DNA of 34,179 bases from contig NZ_QKTX01000026.1 of NCBI RefSeq assembly GCF_003253485.1, positions 1 to 34,179 on the forward strand, written 5' to 3'. The DNA comes from Algoriphagus aquaeductus (GTDB taxonomy: Bacteria > Bacteroidota > Bacteroidia > Cytophagales > Cyclobacteriaceae). The translations under genes and the position numbers were made by a program. Positions 26,201 through 32,498 of this stretch are shown here, piece after piece. The notes beneath the pieces were generated by a model. The model was not told the DNA's origin, did no database searches, and worked only from the letters and a program-made list of their open reading frames with translations. The number at the start of each line of letters is the position of its first letter. Position 1 is the first letter of the stretch.

Positions 26201-27896
26201 GATGATTATTAATTTTTTTGATTGGCCACTATCACCGGAAGAAGATGACGAGTTTAGCCCAAAGGGCCCTCCTTATGCAAATGAATTTGAATTGTGCATT
26301 TCAAGAATTAGAAGCTTGGTAAAACCAGAAAGGGATATTCTAAAGGATAAGGGATATAAGGAAAAATGGTGGCAATATGGAAGGAAGGGTATAGAGTTAT
26401 ACAATTCAATTTCAAGTCTAAAAAAGGTTCTTGTTCTTACAAGGGTGTCCAAATACCTAAACCTTGCCTTAGTAAAAAGTAATCAAGTTTTCATGGATAA
26501 AGTGGTTGTTTTTCCTTTTGACGACCTCAAGTATTTTTCCATATTACAAAGTACAATCCATGAGATTTGGGCTTGGAAGCACAGTAGCACTTTAGGCGGT
26601 TCAACTTTAACATATAGACCCTCCGAGGCATTTCAAACTTTTCCCTTTCCTGATAGAAAAAGGTTGAGTAATCAAGTGGTTGGAGTTCAGGACTATGTTT
26701 CCCTTAGGGGGAAAATAATGGATAACTTACAGTTTGGTCTCACCAAGCTTTATAATTTGTTTCACTTGGAATTTTTGACAACTGTTGATGTAGAGGTAAG
26801 AAGCAAGCAAGAACAACAAGTTTGTATTGATGCATATCAAGATATTATAAGGTTAAGAGAACTACACAAAGAGATGGACGAAGCCGTCTTGGAAGCTTAC
26901 GGCTGGACTGATATTCAGCTTCGCCATGATTTTTATGAAGTGGAATACCTTCCTGAAAATGACCGGGTGCGCTATACCATCCATCCCGATGCCCGTAAGG
27001 AAATCCTCAAGCGACTACTGGACCTGAACCATCAGTACTTCGAGGAAGAAGCCAAGCAAGGCCTGCACAAGCAGGAAGATGTGGAAGCCTTCTACGAACA
27101 GAAAGGCAAGCCTGTGCCGGAGGAAGTGGCGAGGTGGTTTGGGAAGAAGAAGGGGAAGGATAAACCCACTCAAAAGAAACCGGCGGTTCCAAAGCCACAA
27201 GTGACCTTAGATTTATTTAACCAGCAAGAGAATCAAAACATTATGAAAGAATTTGGGCTAAATGAAGGGATTTATTCCATTTCGGATGCGGCTGATATGA
27301 CTGGCTTCTCTAAGGATAAAGTAAGAAGATGGTTTAAAGATCTTGCTGCGGAAAAGTATGAGGGTGTTTCAGGTTTTGATCCTAATGACATAGAACGTTC
27401 CAGAATTAGTTTTCATGGAGTGATTGAACTGGTTGTGATAGGTACGCTTAGGGAGTTTTGCAATTTGAAGGATATCCTTAAAGCCAGGTATGATTTGGGT
27501 GTAAAAACTGGAAAGGTTTATCCGTTCGCCAATAATAATGTTGACAAGCAACTAAGCGTAGCAGGTAAATCCATTATTTTCCAACTTCCTAATGGTGATT
27601 ATATTTCCCTGAATGGCACTGGGCAATATAATTTTCAATTTATTACTGAATTCTTTAAGGATATCATTTACAATAAGAATGGAATTGCTGAGCGTTTGAT
27701 TCCTTCCAAAGGGAATAGAAGAATAGCGATCGATCCAAAACTGGCTTCTGGAAAACCCTTTTTGATAGAATCTGATGGCGTTCAAATAAGTATTGTCAAA
27801 TCTTTTTACAAAGGGCCACAATCTGTGCCTCTGCTTAAGGAGATATACGGTATAAGCGAAGAGGATGTGAATGCAATTTTAGCCTACACCGCATGA
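23253..27896 (+). CDS. DrmMI-like N6-adenine DNA methyltransferase fused to a DUF433-type antitoxin domain
   Basis: A 1547-residue protein. The N-terminal 500 residues (KVRDEIGLAWASARGYWQAF and onward) are typical of Eco57I/DrmMI-type large methyltransferases. The SAM-binding motif I is DISCGSG (513-519) and the catalytic motif IV is NPPF (788-791), indicating adenine-N6 methylation. The MTase part closes with AVLEAYGWTDIQL and the tail TLDLFN near 1320, where related enzymes often end. From Met1331 to 1547 a second, complete-looking protein follows: a MerR-like helix-turn-helix (SISDAADMTGFSKDKVRRWF) and a DUF433-like end (DPKLASGKPFLIESDGVQIS...YGISEEDVNAILAY), known as an antitoxin type. 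Codon GC changes abruptly at about 25610 and 26880. Its TGA overlaps the next ATG by 4 bases. Expected role: protects host DNA and, by inference, neutralises the next gene's product. Confidence 0.85.
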   Translation: MTFPSITIQGTIVSGEILDKITSEDIKYQTPESFGLAKNIKVRDEIGLAWASARGYWQAFKLRRERIAEEESGTTETRNFWMLPFLLTLGYEVDKANAVNLDGKTYAISHRASNLSGFPVHIMGINDSLDKRRETSGPRLSPHALVQEYLNKTDDYLYALVTNGKQLRLLRDATRLVRLTYLEFDLEKMMEEELFADFAVLYRVLHASRLPKEKSGGEESIIEFYHQESLASGTRIREKLSEAVESSIKRLGNGFLKHPENHELRAMVQAGELSGKQYYLYLLRLIYRFLFLLVTEDRSLVYPEKRDAELTRLRKIYYDFYSMDRVRKLALRKIFVEGAKHDLWENIKITFRLFEAAKYGEKLGIKPLGSGIFHPSALGALSESLLKNEDLLFVIHRLCYFMDEDRKQLVKVNYGDLDVEEFGSVYQGLLEFEPVFSELDTAPSFGFVAGTERSSSGSHYTPEELVRPLIQHSLEYIIQDCIEKPEERLKLSTPNAPKPTLQEKALLAIKVCDISCGSGHILLSAARRIGTELAKIRTGEDQPTPTAMRQAVRDVIRECIYGVDKNPLAVELCKVALWLEAHNPGEPLNFLDHKIKCGDAIVGLAHKEELERGIADEAFKALPGDDKTIATGFRKRNTEERKQKDQLTMDYFTDVNEAVNKAIEQFQLFKNLPERTPEEIEAKQKKFMELNKGTTYARLKSLADMQVAQFFIPKIADQKSYICTDATYRKYLREKTIPTGMPPAKAEALAQEKGFFHYFLEFPEVFAESKNPEGTEGSQGGFDCILGNPPFLGGKKISGTFGDCYLNYLKDNFKNSTGNLDLVAYFFRNAFDIINDKGYLSLIATNSIFQGDTRHGSLEQISTLGGSINFAIRNIKWPGIAAVTVSLISITKISEGLVFFLDGKKVSQISSYLDESESDLHPFILNRAQNAAFVGSVILGKGFLLEKAEGVRLINQDKKYRKVVFDFLSGDDLNNDPNQNASRMIINFFDWPLSPEEDDEFSPKGPPYANEFELCISRIRSLVKPERDILKDKGYKEKWWQYGRKGIELYNSISSLKKVLVLTRVSKYLNLALVKSNQVFMDKVVVFPFDDLKYFSILQSTIHEIWAWKHSSTLGGSTLTYRPSEAFQTFPFPDRKRLSNQVVGVQDYVSLRGKIMDNLQFGLTKLYNLFHLEFLTTVDVEVRSKQEQQVCIDAYQDIIRLRELHKEMDEAVLEAYGWTDIQLRHDFYEVEYLPENDRVRYTIHPDARKEILKRLLDLNHQYFEEEAKQGLHKQEDVEAFYEQKGKPVPEEVARWFGKKKGKDKPTQKKPAVPKPQVTLDLFNQQENQNIMKEFGLNEGIYSISDAADMTGFSKDKVRRWFKDLAAEKYEGVSGFDPNDIERSRISFHGVIELVVIGTLREFCNLKDILKARYDLGVKTGKVYPFANNNVDKQLSVAGKSIIFQLPNGDYISLNGTGQYNFQFITEFFKDIIYNKNGIAERLIPSKGNRRIAIDPKLASGKPFLIESDGVQISIVKSFYKGPQSVPLLKEIYGISEEDVNAILAYTA

Positions 27897-28300
27897 CAAC
27901 ACTCAAGATCCTAATTGATCCAAGTTATCCGACTCATTTGATTAAGTCATTGGAATCTATTCATTCTCTTCAGCAAACGAAAAGGTTTGAGATTTACAGA
28001 TGGAGCAATGGTATTGAGAATAAGTTTTCATTGGAAGAATCCATATTCCTGTCTATTGATGAGGCAAAAAGGGGACTTTCGGAATCAACATTGAAACATT
28101 TGGAATATGGATACCGGATGTTTGTAATGAAACCGGCCAAGGATCAGGATTTCTTCGAGTTCGCAATGACTGTTTTAAGGGTTTGGCCATTTATCATTGA
28201 AAAATCTGAGAAGGCTAAAAAGGATAGATTTTGCTATACTTTTCGATATGCAGGAAGAAAGCTGAGTAAGGTTAGCCCTAAGCTTCATTCAAAATTGTAA
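27893..28300 (+). CDS. PIN-like (VapC45/DUF5615-type) putative toxin
   Basis: A 135-residue protein beginning MTTLKILIDPSYPTHLIKSL, which looks like the first strand and acidic residue (D9) of a PIN-like domain. The later segment DFFEFAMTVLRVWPFIIEKS followed by FCYTFRYAGRKLSKV closely resembles the end of VapC45-type PIN-like toxins as I remember them. Family knowledge: DUF433 antitoxins are typically encoded next to such PIN-like toxins, which are predicted RNases. Here the DUF433 partner is the C-terminus of the methyltransferase, and the two genes overlap by ATGA. The active-site acidic set is not fully clear from sequence alone, so catalytic activity is uncertain. Confidence 0.6.
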   Translation: MTTLKILIDPSYPTHLIKSLESIHSLQQTKRFEIYRWSNGIENKFSLEESIFLSIDEAKRGLSESTLKHLEYGYRMFVMKPAKDQDFFEFAMTVLRVWPFIIEKSEKAKKDRFCYTFRYAGRKLSKVSPKLHSKL

Positions 28301-28323
28301 CTAATTGATCAATCTGAATTTTG

Positions 28324-29289
28324 ATGAAAAACTCTATTTTTCAAGCAGATAAATGTCCTTTAACTGGAGTTGAAAAACCTCACTTGAAAGTTATTGAACA
28401 TGGCATTAGCCAGACTTTTGATAAAAATGTTTATCAATGGATTTATCCTGAGGATGAACAAATTGTAATGGTTGTAGAGAGTGAGCTTTTTCGAGATCAA
28501 GCTTATTGGGATTCAAATCAAACTGCCATTTTCTACCTTATTGAAAATGGAATTTGGCCAAAAGGTAAGATGGTCGATAGACCACTTTTGGAAATTTTAA
28601 TTTCATCTTCAGGAATTCCAGAAACTCCAATTGAAAAAATTGATGAGATCCTCTATTACCTAAACAAGAATGCTGACCATTTGGGACAGTATTTTTTGGT
28701 TAGAGAGGATTGGGATTATGATTTAAAGTTTATGAAAAAGATTGGGGTGAGTAAGCCAGAGGAACTCACCAATCTAATCAATGAAGCTTTGGGAAATGGC
28801 TGGATTAAAGAAGAAGATGGTACGTCAGCGGATATTTCAATTGGTTTGACATTGAATGGATGGGAAAGGGCTTCCAGGATTATAAAGTCTTCTCAATCAA
28901 AAATTGCATTTGTAGCAATGTCTTTCGATCCGGAGATGATTCGGATTTACAATGAATCAATAGAGCCAGCTATTACAGAATGTGGCTTTGAACCCTACAT
29001 TGTTTTAGATCAAAATCCAGATAGTGATGTCACTATCAATGACGCTATCCTTGCAGGAATAAAGAAAGCCAAGTTCACGATAGCTGACTTTACCCACCAT
29101 AAGTCAGGAGTTTATTTTGAGGCAGGCTATGCCTTAGGTAGAGGACAGAAAGTAATCTATACCTGCCGTGAAGATCATATCGGTACAGCCCACTTTGACA
29201 CGCGGAATTACCAGCATCTGGTCTGGAAGGATGGGACTGATCTGAAAAAGAAGTTGATGGATAAGATTGAAGTTTTTATAAAATCCTGA
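28324..29289 (+). CDS. Protein with nucleoside 2-deoxyribosyltransferase/TIR-like C-terminal domain
   Basis: 321 residues from the ATG at 28324 (a TTG directly before it adds one residue). The C-terminal domain (about 191-321) starts SKIAFVAMSFDPEMIRIYNE and has IADFTHHKSGVYFEAGYALG with a likely catalytic glutamate E266. This is the signature of the deoxyribosyltransferase-like fold, related to TIR domains. In phage defence such domains often hydrolyse NAD or nucleotides. The N-terminal 190 residues are helical, unrecognised, and may sense a signal (EDWDYDLKFMKKIGVSKPEE and onward). It lies 23 bases after the PIN-like gene and 3 bases before the FRG gene. An effector role is inference. Confidence 0.7.
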   Translation: MKNSIFQADKCPLTGVEKPHLKVIEHGISQTFDKNVYQWIYPEDEQIVMVVESELFRDQAYWDSNQTAIFYLIENGIWPKGKMVDRPLLEILISSSGIPETPIEKIDEILYYLNKNADHLGQYFLVREDWDYDLKFMKKIGVSKPEELTNLINEALGNGWIKEEDGTSADISIGLTLNGWERASRIIKSSQSKIAFVAMSFDPEMIRIYNESIEPAITECGFEPYIVLDQNPDSDVTINDAILAGIKKAKFTIADFTHHKSGVYFEAGYALGRGQKVIYTCREDHIGTAHFDTRNYQHLVWKDGTDLKKKLMDKIEVFIKS

Positions 29290-29292
29290 TGT

Positions 29293-30153
29293 ATGCGAAA
29301 AATTGAAAAAGCATTTTGTCATCTAAATTTAGAGACATTTAAGAATGGGAAAGTTGACGATTGGGCTAAGCCAGTTCGAAACGAAGAGATAATTAAAAGC
29401 ACACCGATGAGGGTAGATTCCTATGATGAACTTGTAGGGCTCGTAGCAAAAATTCTTCACTATAATCGCCAATATGTCATTTTTTATCGAGGCCAGGGAA
29501 GAGAGTATAAAAATGATGATGGTCATGCGACAATCCCTCCCTCGATATTTCGGGAAAATAAGGATAAAACGCCCCGGCAACTCAAGGGAAGGTTTGATAT
29601 TTTAAAGAAGAAATCGGAACAGTTGATAAAAGTGTTTCGAACTTCAAAAGTTCCATTTGCAGGATCTCGAATGGTCAACAGCTACCCTGAAATTGCTTGG
29701 GCTTTACTTCAGCATTATGAAAAGTGCGATACACCTTTAGCTGATCTTACCCATTCTTTGCATGTTGCTTGCTCTTTTGCATTTGACAGGAATACCGGGA
29801 GTACCGGAATTATTTATGTGTTGGGTATGCCATGGCAGAATGACGCTATTGGCTACAATTCATTTGAAGAATTGGTAAATCTCAGATTATTAAATGTTTG
29901 TCCTCCATCGGCTCAGCGACCGTTTTTTCAAGAAGGGTACTTAGCTGGACCGTTTCCAAACTACAAATTGGATGATCCGAGTCGTTCAAATCAGTTTGAT
30001 TTCAATAGACGGCTGTTAGCGAAATTTGAAATCCCAATAACTGAAAACTTTTGGGGAGAGGGATTAAAGGAGATTCCAGCTAAAAAGCTTTATAAGGAAG
30101 ATGATAAAGTTCTGGAACTTTTGGAGCCGATTGAAGCGGAGTTTTTGAGGTAA
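29293..30153 (+). CDS. FRG domain protein
   Basis: A 286-residue protein with an FRG domain: VIFYRGQGREYKN (the R-G-Q at residues 66-68) and WALLQHYEKCDTPLADLTHS followed by ACSFAF, which are the two conserved blocks of the family, over about residues 45-175. The family is named for its Phe-Arg-Gly motif (Tyr-Arg-Gly here). It is widespread in phages and in bacterial accessory regions, and its biochemical activity is not settled to my knowledge. The C-terminal third (KFEIPITENFWGEGLKEIPA) is unassigned. It starts 3 bases after the preceding stop, so the two are probably co-translated. Confidence 0.75.
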   Translation: MRKIEKAFCHLNLETFKNGKVDDWAKPVRNEEIIKSTPMRVDSYDELVGLVAKILHYNRQYVIFYRGQGREYKNDDGHATIPPSIFRENKDKTPRQLKGRFDILKKKSEQLIKVFRTSKVPFAGSRMVNSYPEIAWALLQHYEKCDTPLADLTHSLHVACSFAFDRNTGSTGIIYVLGMPWQNDAIGYNSFEELVNLRLLNVCPPSAQRPFFQEGYLAGPFPNYKLDDPSRSNQFDFNRRLLAKFEIPITENFWGEGLKEIPAKKLYKEDDKVLELLEPIEAEFLR

Positions 30154-30181
30154 CTGACACTAAGTCTTAGTAGAAAAAATT

Positions 30182-30991
30182 ATGGAAAATATCAGGTATT
30201 GGATTTTGAAGGATTATGGTCAGCTTAATAATCAAGGAAGTGAGGCTTATCTCACAATAAATAAAAAAAAAGTTCCTGTACAGGAAAGGGATATTATATT
30301 TCTTTTGGAATATCTGAATGGAAGATGGGGCTTTCAATCGAAATGGCGTATTGATGGAGTGAAGAAGAGTGAGGCGAAAACAGATATTCCTGAAAGGATT
30401 ATTGTTGAAATGTATCTTGATGAAAGGTTTGAATTTAGGCCTCTTGATCATTTTGTTTATACCCTAAGCTATATTAGAAATTACAAGAGACCTGAGAAAG
30501 GATTTAGGTTATTTAGAAATTTGGCGCCAGTTGAAGCCTCTATGATACTCGAGGGAAAGGTAGATGAAGTGAGATCTTTAATTGGTTTTACTTTCTATAA
30601 TATGCATAGAGATCATAGAATATGTTTTTTAGAAAAATTAGGGTTAAAGGATTTAAGGCAAGAATATGTTGTGTATGATGAGCACGAGCTTTTAAACAAG
30701 ATGAATGAGTATGTTATTGATCATATAATTAATCCTTCTGAGCAGTTTTTAGAGAGTGTGAAGTTATTCAAAAAAATGTTTGGTGATGAAAATTATTCTA
30801 AGCTTTCTTTTTCAGATGATCAAAATATTAAATCCATGTCTTATGCTATCAATCAGGAGAATACACTTAAAGAATATCTTGAAAATGTGAAAAGTAATTT
30901 TGGTCCATTTTTTAGAAAAAGAGAAAATAGAAGTTTTGATAAAAACTATAATCAAATGAGAAAATTCCCCTTAGTTTTAAAAGTTAAATAA
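30182..30991 (+). CDS. Unknown protein of 269 residues, AT-rich gene
   Basis: I do not recognise this protein. The N-terminus (YWILKDYGQLNNQGSEAYLT, then ERDIIFLLEYLN and GFQSKWRIDGVKK) has a strand pattern loosely like the PUA/EVE fold that reads modified bases, but that is only a suggestion. The rest is helical and highly charged. The gene is distinctly AT-rich (15 of 60 bases are G/C in 30841-30900, against 24 of 60 in 32281-32340 of the HEPN-CBS gene). It ends 1 base before the next gene, which shares the low GC, so the two probably entered together. Confidence 0.5.
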   Translation: MENIRYWILKDYGQLNNQGSEAYLTINKKKVPVQERDIIFLLEYLNGRWGFQSKWRIDGVKKSEAKTDIPERIIVEMYLDERFEFRPLDHFVYTLSYIRNYKRPEKGFRLFRNLAPVEASMILEGKVDEVRSLIGFTFYNMHRDHRICFLEKLGLKDLRQEYVVYDEHELLNKMNEYVIDHIINPSEQFLESVKLFKKMFGDENYSKLSFSDDQNIKSMSYAINQENTLKEYLENVKSNFGPFFRKRENRSFDKNYNQMRKFPLVLKVK

Positions 30992-30992
30992 T

Positions 30993-31655
30993 ATGGATAT
31001 TGACAAATATGCAAAAGCTATAAAGGAAGTGACAAAGTGGGATAGAACCAATAGCGTTTTTGGTTTTGTTGATTTTGGGGCTTTTCAAAGCAATTATATT
31101 TTTGAATTCTATTCTGCTATGAGGATACTCAATGATTTGAGTAATAAACACCGTTTAAGGGTTGTTCCTAATATTGACGAAAAAGTAATTTTTCCAAGAA
31201 GTCATGCTAATAAGGATGGTTATTCACATTTTCGGGTTTTTTTAGGTGATGATACTTCTGACTTTGTTGAAGTTTGGCTCGGAGTGAATATTGGTCATTC
31301 AAAGTATCCTGGTTACACACATGCTCCTGATATTTCTTTTCAAGTAAATAATTCTCCACAATTCCCTAATGAAGACCATTTACTTATGATGATTGATGTC
31401 AAATATTACAAAGACGGACTTCAAATTGAAATTATTGACTCTTTTATTGCTAAAGTGAAAAGGTTTGGGTTTCCAAAGATCGATCCATCTTACAATAGAC
31501 TTGAATTTTCTGAGTTTTATTTTTTGTCACATCCAGCAATAATTACAAATTCTAATGTTCATGGCAATTCTGAAATGATATGTAGAAATGAGGGTGTTAT
31601 TCAATTAGGTCAATTTATGCCTGATGAAGTATTTCGAAAAATTGGAGCAGTTTAA
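30993..31655 (+). CDS. Unknown protein with PD-(D/E)XK nuclease-like signature
   Basis: A 220-residue protein. HAPDISFQV gives P112-D113, and 21 residues later MMIDVKYY gives D135-V-K137, the spacing and strand context of a PD-(D/E)XK nuclease core. A preceding helix (YIFEFYSAMRIL) offers E38 as the usual N-terminal acidic residue. The DVKYY form resembles McrC and related restriction nucleases. No other domain is visible. It follows the AT-rich unknown gene by 1 base and precedes the HEPN-CBS gene by 1 base. A two-component unit in which the 269-residue protein recognises DNA and this one cuts is plausible but unproven. Confidence 0.55.
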   Translation: MDIDKYAKAIKEVTKWDRTNSVFGFVDFGAFQSNYIFEFYSAMRILNDLSNKHRLRVVPNIDEKVIFPRSHANKDGYSHFRVFLGDDTSDFVEVWLGVNIGHSKYPGYTHAPDISFQVNNSPQFPNEDHLLMMIDVKYYKDGLQIEIIDSFIAKVKRFGFPKIDPSYNRLEFSEFYFLSHPAIITNSNVHGNSEMICRNEGVIQLGQFMPDEVFRKIGAV

Positions 31656-31656
31656 T

Positions 31657-32364
31657 ATGACCAACGCCTATAAATTCCTCGACTACTACAATGAGTTGGA
31701 TCTGCTCTTGGCTAAAGCCTTGAATCAAGCGGATTATGTGTCATTTAGAGATAAGGTTCGAGATCTTTCTGGAAAGAATGCAGTAATCAAGCGGTACCGG
31801 GATGATTTGTTCCAGCTTGGGAATCTCAGGAATGCGATCGCCCACCAGACTAAAGGAGGTGCTCCAATAGCCGAACCTTTTGAAGAGACGGTTAAGTTAA
31901 TCCAGAAGATCTTGGAAGAGTTTAAGAATCCCAAGCGTGTGATTCCTGCCTTTCAATTTGAGGTATTTACAGTTACTCCCGACACTCCTTTGATCAATCT
32001 CCTTCAAGAAATGAAGACACAGAACTTTTCCCAAGCTCCCATCTTGGATCATGATGGAAAGGTGATCGAAGTTGTTTCAACCAATACGATCTCCCGTTGG
32101 CTGATTGCCGAGTATGAGAATCAGTTGATCGATCTGACCGCAGCTAAGATTTCAGACTTAATGCCTCATGTCGAGACTAAGGAAAATTACGCGCTTATTT
32201 CCAGGAATACCACGGTCTACGAGGCGGCGGAGATCTACCTGAAGAAGTCCAAGGAAAAGAAAAGCCAGTTGGACTGCCTGATTATCACTCAGAATGGAAA
32301 GCCGACAGAGAAGTTGATGGGGATAGTATGTATAGAGGATATTGCACCTTATTTGATGGATTGA
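31657..32364 (+). CDS. HEPN-like and tandem CBS domain protein
   Basis: 235 residues from the ATG at 31657, which starts 1 base after the preceding stop. An in-frame ATG at 31624 would overlap the previous gene by 32 bases and is less likely. Residues about 1-85 are helical with GNLRNAIAHQ: R58-N59-x3-H63 is the Rx4-6H motif of HEPN RNases. Residues about 95-235 contain two CBS repeats (FTVTPDTPLINLLQEMKTQN; ALISRNTTVYEAAEIYLKKS), which normally bind adenosine nucleotides. I infer a nucleotide-gated RNase or a sensor module. GC is back to the regional level. It is the last closely packed gene of the operon. Confidence 0.65.
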   Translation: MTNAYKFLDYYNELDLLLAKALNQADYVSFRDKVRDLSGKNAVIKRYRDDLFQLGNLRNAIAHQTKGGAPIAEPFEETVKLIQKILEEFKNPKRVIPAFQFEVFTVTPDTPLINLLQEMKTQNFSQAPILDHDGKVIEVVSTNTISRWLIAEYENQLIDLTAAKISDLMPHVETKENYALISRNTTVYEAAEIYLKKSKEKKSQLDCLIITQNGKPTEKLMGIVCIEDIAPYLMD

Positions 32365-32498
32365 AAATCTGAAAGGATATCAATTGGATTTTGCTTCACT
32401 AATTCCCAAATAATTAGAAGTTTTGATTTTACTTAGGTTGGTTTTATAAAAATTTTTATACTTATCTGAATAATCCTTTTTCAATATCCCAATTTTTC

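Noticed and set aside
12053..27896. A BREX system
   Set aside because: The large methyltransferase recalls PglX, but there is no PglZ alkaline phosphatase, BrxC ATPase, BrxL or BrxA/B gene. The helicase and PLD genes fit DISARM-like systems better.
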